Below are positions 7,451-13,937 of a DNA stretch of 13,985 nucleotides, piece after piece. How positions within the stretch are numbered: the first letter of the stretch is position 1; each line of letters begins with the position of its first letter. This stretch comes from Bacteriovoracaceae bacterium. Lineage in GTDB: Bacteria > Bdellovibrionota > Bacteriovoracia > Bacteriovoracales > Bacteriovoracaceae. Under the pieces are notes generated by a model. That model was not told the DNA's origin and did no database searches. It was given only the letters and a program-made list of their open reading frames with translations. A program made the translations under genes and the position numbers. The stretch spans positions 1 to 13,985 of the forward strand of contig CANFNN010000047.1 in NCBI GenBank assembly GCA_947448095.1, given 5' to 3'.

Positions 7451-7493
7451 ATATATTCGGATTCCGAATCCAGTATTTGAAATCGGAATATAT
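7451..7493. promoter_or_regulatory. Inverted-repeat candidate operator between nagB and the sigma-54 activator gene
   Basis: In the 93-bp divergent gap, ATATATTCGGATT (7451-7463) is matched in inverted orientation by AATCGGAATATAT (7481-7493), with one mismatch and a 17-base loop. The left arm also lies within a local imperfect palindrome, ATTCGG-ATT-CCGAAT (7455-7469). A TATATT read on the minus strand at 7455-7450 could be the nagB -10 box and lies within the left arm. A plus-strand TAGAAT (7495-7500) just after the right arm could be the activator's -10 box. The layout fits an operator controlling one or both genes; the regulator is unknown. Confidence 0.45.
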
Positions 7494-7514
7494 CTAGAAT
7501 AAACCTATGGGCCC

Positions 7515-8840
7515 ATGAAATCAAAACTTAGTATTTTAATAATTGAAGATGATAAGTACGCTCGTCTTAACTTGCGAGAAATACTTAACCCGTTTGGAAT
7601 CTTGGACGAGGCCGCTGATCTAGAAACGGCAAGTACAAAGATTCGGGACAATTTTTATGACATCGTTTTAACTGATATTGAGCTTGGTACTGGATCTGGC
7701 ATCGACATCATTGCTGCCGTTAAGAGCAAAGGTTCCCATTGCATCGTGGTGAGTTCCTATGAGCATGAAGATGTGATTGAGAAAGCCTATTCATTGGGGG
7801 CTTCTCATTACCTTTCAAAATTTAAATTACGTGAGCAGCTTCCCGTCTACATCCATAAATTTCTGCAAAGTAAGAGTGCTCGTTTTGAAAAGTTTCTGAG
7901 CGAGGAATTTATCACTCAAGACCCTGAAACGATTAGTGATCTTAGACGGCTTTGTGAAATTAACCTCAAGAATCAAAACTTATTTATTTCAGGATCTACG
8001 GGCACAGGGAAGAGTCTCTTGGGGAAACTGATTCATGATATGACCCATTCTGAAGCACCTCTGGTTCATCTGAACTGCTCAGAGATATCGGAAACACTGC
8101 TTGAATCAGAATTATTCGGGCATGAAAAGGGTGCTTTTACCGGAGCTGAACAAAAAAAAGAGGGAAAACTCAAGCTCGCCAATGGTGGAACTTTGTTTCT
8201 TGATGAAGTAGCAACCATGTCTTTGTCCATGCAGCAAAAACTACTGAAAGCCTTGGATGAAAAAACTTTTTATCCTGTAGGCTCATCTATTGCTATAAAA
8301 AGTGAATTTACACTTATCTCAGCTACTTGTGAGGGGATTCTCCAGAAGGTTCAAAAGAAAGAATTTCGAGAAGATTTATATTTTAGGTTAAGTGGATTTC
8401 ATTTTCATATCAAACCTCTGGCCGAAAGACCGGAAGACGTAGATCTCCTGGTAAAATTCTTTCAAAAAAAATCTCCCAGAAGATTTGTGATAAGGCCCGA
8501 AGCTCTGGTTGAGATGAGAAAATATACTTGGCCTGGAAATATCAGGGAGCTCTCAAAAGTTTGTGAAAGATTCTCTCAGAGTTTAACCGGAATTATTGAT
8601 CTAGGGGTAGTAAGAAAAACCATCATCCCGCAAATTCAATCGGTCCTGCCTCAGGTAGAGGGTTGGGAAGAGTACGTTTTGAATCATGGCCTTAGGGCCT
8701 ATATCACCCATCTTGAAAAACGGGCCGTAGAAGAATCCATGAAAAGAAATAATGGAAAAATCACTGCTTGCATTAAAGAACTAAAGATCTCGAGCTCCGC
8801 CTTTTATCGAATCCTTCAAGAACACAAACTCAATTTCTAA
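7515..8840 (+). CDS. NtrC-family sigma-54 activator (receiver, AAA+, Fis-type HTH)
   Basis: A 441-residue bacterial enhancer-binding protein that, once phosphorylated, uses ATP to open sigma-54 promoters. The receiver domain (about 1-120) has the acidic cluster Glu11-Asp12-Asp13, phosphoacceptor Asp54 in LTDIELG, and Lys102, followed by Phe rather than the usual Pro. The AAA+ domain holds Walker A GSTGTGKS (160-167), the intact sigma-54 contact loop GAFTGA (206-211), Walker B FLDE (to 231) and the arginine-finger stretch REDLYFRL (285-292). A Fis-like HTH closes the protein (about 405-441). All three parts look functional. No cognate kinase is in the window. The ATG at 7515 sits in the palindrome ATGGGCCCAT and has no good Shine-Dalgarno sequence. 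A sigma-54 promoter starts immediately after its stop, so the downstream operon is its most likely target. Confidence 0.93.
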   Translation: MKSKLSILIIEDDKYARLNLREILNPFGILDEAADLETASTKIRDNFYDIVLTDIELGTGSGIDIIAAVKSKGSHCIVVSSYEHEDVIEKAYSLGASHYLSKFKLREQLPVYIHKFLQSKSARFEKFLSEEFITQDPETISDLRRLCEINLKNQNLFISGSTGTGKSLLGKLIHDMTHSEAPLVHLNCSEISETLLESELFGHEKGAFTGAEQKKEGKLKLANGGTLFLDEVATMSLSMQQKLLKALDEKTFYPVGSSIAIKSEFTLISATCEGILQKVQKKEFREDLYFRLSGFHFHIKPLAERPEDVDLLVKFFQKKSPRRFVIRPEALVEMRKYTWPGNIRELSKVCERFSQSLTGIIDLGVVRKTIIPQIQSVLPQVEGWEEYVLNHGLRAYITHLEKRAVEESMKRNNGKITACIKELKISSSAFYRILQEHKLNF

Positions 8841-8841
8841 C

Positions 8842-8858
8842 TTGGCATCATCCTTGCT
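8842..8858 (+). promoter_or_regulatory. Sigma-54 (-24/-12) promoter upstream of the 8896 operon
   Basis: TTGGCATcatccTTGCT matches the sigma-54 consensus TGGCAC-N5-TTGC, with the invariant GG at 8844-8845 and GC at 8856-8857 exactly 12 bp apart. The only departure in the -24 box is T for C at its last base. The predicted transcript begins about 8868-8870, leaving a leader of roughly 26 bases with an AGGAG ribosome-binding site before the ATG at 8896. The site lies in the 55-bp gap right after the gene for a sigma-54 activator, which strongly supports it. The activator's enhancer site would have to lie within the activator coding region or further away; I could not identify it. Confidence 0.85.
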
Positions 8859-8895
8859 TTAAGGGTCGGCAACTGAACTTTAACAGGAGCCAACT

Positions 8896-9243
8896 ATGAC
8901 CTTACAACAAAAAACTCTTCACCGTTATCGCCAACTTTTCCCCACCAAACCCCTGCGCGAAATCTCTGCCTCTACAGGCATTCAAATCACCCGTGTTTTC
9001 CGACTCTTCAATGGAAAAATAATGAAGGTCGGAGAACTCGAGGCCTTTGAAAAAGCCATCAACGAAAAAATTCATGAAAATCCTCACGCCGAAAATTTAA
9101 CCAATTTGATTGAGGAAGCATCGGTGATTTTAACCAGCGATGAACTGAAAAAAATAACCGAGTACGTGGCCAGAAAAGTTTCAGCAAGAAATTTTGCTCG
9201 TTGTGAAAATCAATGTAACTACCAAACTGCCAATATCGCTTAA
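8896..9243 (+). CDS. Small putative HTH DNA-binding protein, first gene of the sigma-54 operon
   Basis: A 115-residue protein not matching a named gene. Residues about 17-55 read like a lambda-repressor-type helix-turn-helix: KPLREISASTGIQITRVFRLFNG has the 'ala/ser-x-x-x-gly' turn and a recognition-helix-like TRVFRLFNG, followed by a helix (KVGELEAFEKAI). Residues 60-100 are predicted helical and acidic/basic mixed. Near the C-terminus are two cysteines, CENQC, too few to argue for a metal site. The start has a strong AGGAG ribosome-binding site, and the gene lies directly downstream of the sigma-54 promoter. The next gene follows after 9 bp, its own AGGAG overlapping this gene's stop codon (TAAGGAG). 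A role as an operon autoregulator is an inference from the HTH and position. Confidence 0.75.
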   Translation: MTLQQKTLHRYRQLFPTKPLREISASTGIQITRVFRLFNGKIMKVGELEAFEKAINEKIHENPHAENLTNLIEEASVILTSDELKKITEYVARKVSARNFARCENQCNYQTANIA

Positions 9244-9252
9244 GGAGACTAT

Positions 9253-9732
9253 ATGAAAGGTTTATCTTCACTTGAAAGAGTTGTGTTAGAGAGTCTTGGT
9301 AAAGACGTATTAGGATACGAAGAAATAAGGCATCAGGCAGGACTTCTCGAGAACGTATTTCATAATGTCCTTCAAGCACTCATTATACGTGGTTTAATTG
9401 CTACGGACGGGACAAAATATCGAATTGCCGAAAAGATTTCTCCTCTTATCCTTGAGGAAATTAATGGCAAGTCGGCTAAACAAGCTGAATACCTAGAACT
9501 CATAGAAGCAGTAATTTATCAAGAACCAAAAAGAATTTTCCATATACAAAAAATAGCCATGGATTCAAAAGACGAAAAAATCTTTGGGGCCTTACTGCAT
9601 AACTTAGAATCGTTTCTTGCCGATGCTCATAAAAAAGCTGTGAAATCGACATCTGTAAAAGAAAGAAAAGTTATTTTCTGGGGTATGAGCGACGTTGAAA
9701 GTCTCATGACTCAAATCGTTTCAGGAAACTAA
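9253..9732 (+). CDS. Small protein with winged-helix-like N-terminus, unknown function
   Basis: A 159-residue protein with no family I can name. Residues 1-58 have the pattern of a winged helix: a helix (SSLERVVLESLG), a helix-turn-helix with YEEIRHQAGLLENVFHNVLQALIIRGLI, then a short beta-hairpin wing (ATDGTKYRI). Residues 60-159 appear mostly helical, with no membrane segment or signal peptide, so the protein is probably cytoplasmic. It sits between the HTH protein (9 bp upstream, AGGAG ribosome-binding site) and the lipoprotein (1 bp downstream), so all three are almost certainly one transcript. It may bind DNA or act as a partner of the first protein; neither is shown. Its being retained between a regulator and a lipoprotein suggests a dedicated module. 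Confidence 0.75.
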   Translation: MKGLSSLERVVLESLGKDVLGYEEIRHQAGLLENVFHNVLQALIIRGLIATDGTKYRIAEKISPLILEEINGKSAKQAEYLELIEAVIYQEPKRIFHIQKIAMDSKDEKIFGALLHNLESFLADAHKKAVKSTSVKERKVIFWGMSDVESLMTQIVSGN

Positions 9733-9733
9733 G

Positions 9734-11128
9734 ATGAAATATTTAATTTGCGTCTTTTTAATATGGTCCTGCGGGAAAAATGAAATGCCAAAAAAAGTAG
9801 ATCTGCGCGATAGCGATGGAGACGGTACGACAAATAATTATGAGATGACGGAAATCGAAAGATATACCGCAGATATAGCCCCCATTGAGAACGTCAAACT
9901 CGAGATGCGCATTAAGCTGGCAAATTCGATTTCAACCGAATTAAGAATCAACATGAGTAATCAAATTGATGTGACCAAGCTTTCGCGAGAATTTCTGGTA
10001 AAGAACCCTAAGCATTTGCCAATTGATGAGTATTTCTCAGAATGGTCAAAACTAAAAATTGATTCCGAAAAAATACCTGTTCTACCAGAGCAAATATCAT
10101 TTCGAGTTGATTTGTTTTTTTCTCAGATGAACTCTCATCCTGACAAACTAATTTTGGTCAGCCCATCAGGAAGAAAAGAATTAGGAGACTGGTCACAGAT
10201 GATTAGTCTTTTATTATCCAAAAATGAATTGGAGGATATTTTAAAGGGAGAATCATTTTTGACTCTTAGTCGAAGAATTAAACAATATCAGGGTCTTGAT
10301 GAATCTCAAGAAGAATCGATTAAGAATAAAACCTATAGAGTTTTTCTCAATGATGGTGTTACGACCAAAATATATTATGTTGCAAAAGATTTTTCGTTCT
10401 CAGACTTTTTAAAAGCTAAAAAGATAACTCGCTATCAGCCGATTTCTACACAAAACTTACTTCGAGGTCGATACCTCATTACGACCCCCGAATGGTGGTT
10501 AAATGAAATTAATGGTAAAGATAAAGTGATCATCAAAGATGATTTAAACAGTTTATCCAAATTTTATCTTCAAGGTTTAGAAAAGAGTCGCCTAAGTGTT
10601 GTGAGAACTAATGGATTTCTCGTTAAAAGTGCAGTCCTCACGAATGATGGTGAAGCCTTAATCCTGCTCAAGCTCAGGGTTACGAAACAGTTAAAAAATT
10701 TTAAATTGAGATCCGAAAAATCATCCTTTTCTGAGGGCGGGGGTGGAAGAAACCCTAACGGAGGCGGAGAATCTCCCAAAAGCTGCATTAATTATTACCG
10801 CGACGTTATTTCTGAAGAGAAGTTTAATTTGACTGAGCAAGAACTACGTAACTCCATGGTAGTGACCTCAAATGGTGAGCAGGTTAGTTTGTCCGCTTCA
10901 GACATTGAAATCGAATCAGGACGAGATGAACTTGGATTCTTTTTTGATATCGCTTTAAGGACTGTCAATACAACGCTCGAGCTAAAACTAAAGGATCTTG
11001 ATCAATCTTCTTTTATGGAAGTGGGCCTGTATCAAACGACCTGCCAAGGCACCAAACTCAGAAAAAATCTTTTAAATAGTGAATCATTTATGGACCTCGC
11101 CATTGAAGCTTACGTCGATAAGCTGTAA
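9734..11128 (+). CDS. Putative lipoprotein with EF-hand/TSP3-like Ca2+ loop, unknown function
   Basis: A 464-residue exported protein of unknown family. The N-terminus is a short lipoprotein signal: Lys2, a hydrophobic core, then IWSC with Cys13 as the lipidation site. Trp at -2 is unusual for a lipobox. Right after it, DSDGDGTTNNYE (26-37) is a DxDxDGxxNxxE calcium-binding loop as in thrombospondin type 3 repeats. Residues about 50-330 form a large mixed domain without a recognisable motif. A flexible hinge GGGGRNPNGGG (335-345) leads to a C-terminal domain of about 115 residues with two cysteines that could form a disulfide. It is the third gene of the sigma-54 operon, starting 1 bp after the previous stop with AGGAAA upstream. 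It is likely anchored in the inner or outer membrane facing the periplasm or outside. A cell-surface or adhesion role is possible but unproven. Confidence 0.75.
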   Translation: MKYLICVFLIWSCGKNEMPKKVDLRDSDGDGTTNNYEMTEIERYTADIAPIENVKLEMRIKLANSISTELRINMSNQIDVTKLSREFLVKNPKHLPIDEYFSEWSKLKIDSEKIPVLPEQISFRVDLFFSQMNSHPDKLILVSPSGRKELGDWSQMISLLLSKNELEDILKGESFLTLSRRIKQYQGLDESQEESIKNKTYRVFLNDGVTTKIYYVAKDFSFSDFLKAKKITRYQPISTQNLLRGRYLITTPEWWLNEINGKDKVIIKDDLNSLSKFYLQGLEKSRLSVVRTNGFLVKSAVLTNDGEALILLKLRVTKQLKNFKLRSEKSSFSEGGGGRNPNGGGESPKSCINYYRDVISEEKFNLTEQELRNSMVVTSNGEQVSLSASDIEIESGRDELGFFFDIALRTVNTTLELKLKDLDQSSFMEVGLYQTTCQGTKLRKNLLNSESFMDLAIEAYVDKL

Positions 11129-11137
11129 AATAGAAAA

Positions 11138-11911
11138 ATGGACCTATGCCTCATTAGTTGTAACATCAGATTCGATAACCCCGCTGACGGCGCCAATTCT
11201 TGGCCATGTCGGCGGGATTTTTTGGCGCAAACTCTTTTGCAACATGTGCCCTTCTTGATCGCGACTCAGGAAGGACGAATTCATCAGCTTCATGAATTGA
11301 AAGACTTGCTCATCGATTTTGAGTTGATTGATCAGCACCGTTCATGGATTGGTGAGAGGATGTATCCCAGTATCTTTATCAGGCGCGGTCAATTTGAATA
11401 CCTATCTAGTGGAGACTTGTGGCTTTCTGAGACGCCGGAGATTGCTGAGAGTAGTTCATTTGAAAGTGCCTTCCCTCGCCTAATGACTTGGGTCAAAATA
11501 CAAATAAAGGGAACCGAGCAAAATCTGTTCATCGTCAATACTCACCTGGATCATGTTAAGCACGAAACTCGTCTCAATCAGGTTAGGGTTCTGGTTCAAG
11601 AAATAAAAAGAGTTTGGGATAATCAGAGTCCGCTAATAATTCTCGGAGACTTCAATGACTCTCCAGATAGTCAGGTGAGAGCAATTCTGTTGGAAGAGTT
11701 TTCATTTTTGCAGGATGCTTGGAGTCTTTTCAACCTAACTGAAGAATCGTCTCATCATGCTTTTAAGGGTGAGATGCAAAATGGCTCTCGGATTGACTGG
11801 ATTTTAATTGATCAAAAATTATCAATCCAAGAATGCAAGATGGATAAGTCTGTCTTAGACGGCTTGTACCCATCTGATCACTACCCTATCATTTGTAAGA
11901 TTACCCCTTAA
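11138..11911 (+). CDS. Endonuclease/exonuclease/phosphatase-family hydrolase
   Basis: A 257-residue metal-dependent phosphoesterase of the EEP (DNase I/ExoIII/sphingomyelinase) superfamily. All catalytic motifs are present in order: Asn9 in SCNIRFDN, Glu45 in ATQE, His136/Asp138 in VNTHLDH, Asp171/Asn173 in GDFND, Asp220 in SRIDWI, and Asp247-His248 in SDHYP. It looks like a short, catalytically intact hydrolase; the substrate (nucleic acid, phospholipid or sugar phosphate) cannot be told. There is no signal peptide, so it is probably cytoplasmic. It begins 9 bp after the lipoprotein gene with only a weak ribosome-binding site and may be the last gene of the sigma-54 operon. Its stop lies 11 bp inside the convergent psd gene. 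Confidence 0.9.
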   Translation: MDLCLISCNIRFDNPADGANSWPCRRDFLAQTLLQHVPFLIATQEGRIHQLHELKDLLIDFELIDQHRSWIGERMYPSIFIRRGQFEYLSSGDLWLSETPEIAESSSFESAFPRLMTWVKIQIKGTEQNLFIVNTHLDHVKHETRLNQVRVLVQEIKRVWDNQSPLIILGDFNDSPDSQVRAILLEEFSFLQDAWSLFNLTEESSHHAFKGEMQNGSRIDWILIDQKLSIQECKMDKSVLDGLYPSDHYPIICKITP

Positions 11912-12830
11912 GAGCGACTTCTTGGCCTAAATGCAAATAGGTTTCAATTCCATTTTTAGTGTTAGTCAAAATATCGCTTGAAGGTTTCCAAGCTCCTTTC
12001 TCTCCCACCAAAATTACGGTCGATCCGCCAAATAGAAAATAGCCTTTTTCTTCACCCCGCATGAAGGGTTTATTCCAACGGTGCGTTTGAACAATTTTTC
12101 CGACACAAATAGCGCCGACTTCTATATATGCTAAGCGACCAAAGTTTTCAGTTTGAAGAATTGAAACATGTCGTTCATTTTTAATAAAAATTTGATTTTT
12201 ATATTTTAGCGCCAGTGGATTAACTGAATCGAAAGCTCCAGCAACAGGATAATGCTCAATCACTTTTCCATTATCAGGATAGTGGTAACGGTGGTAATCC
12301 ACGGGACAAAGGCGGGCAATCAATAGTGGTCCACCTTCAAAGATTTTAGAAATTTGATCATTGGCAATTAAGTCTTTGGCCTGAAGAAATTGGCCTTTGA
12401 CGGGATAAACACTTTTTTCATCAATCGAATCAAAGCCTACGTAGCGAGCTTCAGCGAAAGCGGCCATACGATTTCTCTCAGATACAAACGAACGCTTTCC
12501 CAGTTTAAATTTACGAATAAAAAATTCATTAAATGATCGGTATGAATCGCTTGAGTCAAGGGAAGGGCGAGAACCAGGTTCATAATCCGAAATCGGAATG
12601 TTAAACTTTTCGATGAAAGGCTTTACCTTGCGGTGGCTAGAAGGCAGGTCCTGAAGTGCGCCGTAGGCCTTACTGAAAAACTTGTTCGTAAACGCACTTC
12701 CTATCTTTTTTCCTGCTTCGGAGCAGTATAGAAATTTGATAAAGGAATCCCCGTAGACTTTTTCAATCTCATTCTTGCCGGTCATACGATTAAAGTACTT
12801 AATTTCCGGTGAATTGCTGACTGTCGTCAT
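11901..12830 (-). CDS. psd: Phosphatidylserine decarboxylase proenzyme
   Basis: A 309-residue pyruvoyl enzyme that makes phosphatidylethanolamine from phosphatidylserine at the inner membrane. The self-cleavage site is GGST (268-271) within GYFLFGGSTVIL; Ser270 would become the pyruvoyl group, giving a short C-terminal alpha chain. CPVDYHRYHYP (175-185) carries the conserved histidines, His183 corresponding to E. coli His147. Length and the GGST form fit the roughly 300-residue group rather than the LGST E. coli type. Oddly, the conserved PADG Asp (E. coli Asp90) appears as Glu127 in AFAEAR, 18 residues before the KG motif as in E. coli. The start has an AGAGGAAA ribosome-binding site. Its 3' end overlaps the EEP hydrolase gene by 11 bp. 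It is divergent from the protease gene and shares a promoter region with it. Confidence 0.93.
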   Translation of the reverse strand: MTTVSNSPEIKYFNRMTGKNEIEKVYGDSFIKFLYCSEAGKKIGSAFTNKFFSKAYGALQDLPSSHRKVKPFIEKFNIPISDYEPGSRPSLDSSDSYRSFNEFFIRKFKLGKRSFVSERNRMAAFAEARYVGFDSIDEKSVYPVKGQFLQAKDLIANDQISKIFEGGPLLIARLCPVDYHRYHYPDNGKVIEHYPVAGAFDSVNPLALKYKNQIFIKNERHVSILQTENFGRLAYIEVGAICVGKIVQTHRWNKPFMRGEEKGYFLFGGSTVILVGEKGAWKPSSDILTNTKNGIETYLHLGQEVALKG

Positions 12831-12841
12831 TTTGTTTCCTC

Positions 12842-12870
12842 TTGGGTGATTTAAGGAAAAATAATATACT
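12842..12870 (+). promoter_or_regulatory. Sigma-70-type promoter for the DegP-like protease gene
   Basis: TTGGGT (12842-12847), a 17-bp spacer and TATACT (12865-12870) form a reasonable housekeeping promoter. Transcription would start around 12877, giving a leader of about 29 bases with AAGGAG before the ATG at 12906. The -10 box shares the bases TATA at 12865-12868 with the psd promoter on the other strand. I see no sigma-E-type (GAACTT/TCTGA) promoter. Confidence 0.5.
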
Positions 12871-12890
12871 GACCTCGCCTATTCAGTCAA
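12863..12890 (-). promoter_or_regulatory. Sigma-70-type promoter for psd
   Basis: On the minus strand, TTGACT (12890-12885) and TATATT (12868-12863) are separated by 16 bp, each one base from consensus. Transcription would start near 12856, about 25 bases before the psd ATG. It is the best housekeeping-type promoter in the window. Its -10 box overlaps that of the opposing protease promoter. Confidence 0.6.
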
Positions 12891-12905
12891 AGTAAGGAGT
12901 TCAAT

Positions 12906-13937
12906 ATGAAGTCGCTATTATTGATTTATTTGCTACTAATTTCAGTTTCTAGCTCTGCAGGCGATCTGTTGCCGGTCGAGACCAAAACTATCGAAATTTA
13001 CAGAAAGGTTGTTCCATCAACCGTTAACGTTTCTAATATTGCACTTGCTCGAAACTTCTTTAACGGAGAAGTGGAAGTGCCTCAAGGCGCTGGATCAGGA
13101 TTCGTTTGGGATGATCAAGGACATATCGTAACCAATTATCACGTGGTTCAAGGTGGAAGTTCCTTTGTGGTAACATTTTATAATGATCCCAAACAGTACC
13201 GCGCCTCAATTGTAGGAACGGCGCCAGATAAAGATATCGCTGTTTTAAAGCTAGAAGAAAAACCTTCCAAGCTCTCCCCTATCCCTGTTGGCTCCTCTAA
13301 AGATCTCCAAGTCGGCCAATATTCATTCGCTATTGGTTCCCCATTTGGACTGGATTATACCCTGACAACCGGAGTGGTTTCAGCTCTTGGAAGAAAGATC
13401 GATGGCATCGGGGGCGTAAAAATTAATGACATGATTCAAACCGATGCCGCCATTAATATGGGAAATTCAGGTGGACCACTTTTGAATTCGTCTTCCAATC
13501 TGATTGGAATGAATACCGTTATTTTTTCTACTAGTGGATCCAGTGCAGGACTCGGTTTTGCTGTTCCTGTTGATACCATCAAAATGGTGGTGCCTCAGCT
13601 TATTAAATTTGGAAAAATTATTCGTCCGGGAATTGGGATTGGAATTGTCCCAGATTCCATGAAGCTAAGATTAATTCAATCCTCTAAGGGGCTAGTGATT
13701 TCCTACGTGGACGAAAAAGGTGGAGCCTCCGAAGCAGGACTTAAGGGCATGACTCAGGATCAGTTTGGACGAATTTATCTTGGAGACATTATCTTGAATG
13801 TCGACGGTATTGAGGTCAACAACCTGGACGATATTTATCAGGTCATTGAAAAAAAACATATCGGCGATACAGTTGAAGTGAAATATCGCCGCGCCGGAAA
13901 AGTTTTAAAAACGAAGGTTAAGCTAAAGACCCTTTAA
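12906..13937 (+). CDS. Periplasmic trypsin-like serine protease, DegP/Deg1 family, one PDZ domain
   Basis: A 343-residue secreted HtrA/Deg-family protease/chaperone for misfolded envelope proteins. The N-terminus is a Sec signal peptide (MKSLLLIYLLLISVSSSA) with likely cleavage after Ala18 and no lipobox. The protease domain has the full triad: His79 in TNYHVV, Asp110 in DKDIAVL and Ser188 in MGNSGGPL. The residue before GNSGG is Met rather than the usual Pro. One PDZ domain spans about 245-343 (YLGDIILNVDG). With a single PDZ it is shorter than E. coli DegP and resembles DegS or plant/cyanobacterial Deg1 in layout (FGLDYTLTTGVVS, GLGFAVPVDT). Because it has a cleavable signal and no clear anchor, I favour a soluble periplasmic enzyme over a DegS-type membrane one. 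AAGGAG precedes the ATG. Exact orthology (degP, degQ or degS) is not settled. Confidence 0.92.
   Translation: MKSLLLIYLLLISVSSSAGDLLPVETKTIEIYRKVVPSTVNVSNIALARNFFNGEVEVPQGAGSGFVWDDQGHIVTNYHVVQGGSSFVVTFYNDPKQYRASIVGTAPDKDIAVLKLEEKPSKLSPIPVGSSKDLQVGQYSFAIGSPFGLDYTLTTGVVSALGRKIDGIGGVKINDMIQTDAAINMGNSGGPLLNSSSNLIGMNTVIFSTSGSSAGLGFAVPVDTIKMVVPQLIKFGKIIRPGIGIGIVPDSMKLRLIQSSKGLVISYVDEKGGASEAGLKGMTQDQFGRIYLGDIILNVDGIEVNNLDDIYQVIEKKHIGDTVEVKYRRAGKVLKTKVKLKTL

Noticed and set aside
8689..8700. GGCCTTAGGGCC near-palindrome in the activator gene as a possible enhancer site for the sigma-54 promoter
   Set aside because: Only four-base arms, a single copy and inside coding sequence; enhancer sites usually occur as paired longer repeats.
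9059..9379. 106-codon minus-strand open frame across the two small HTH-type genes
   Set aside because: It spans the junction of two plus-strand genes that have good ribosome-binding sites and operon spacing; its translation resembles no protein family.
10570..10788. Minus-strand open frame with a proline-rich run opposite the lipoprotein hinge
   Set aside because: The proline run is simply the complement of the Gly-rich hinge codons.
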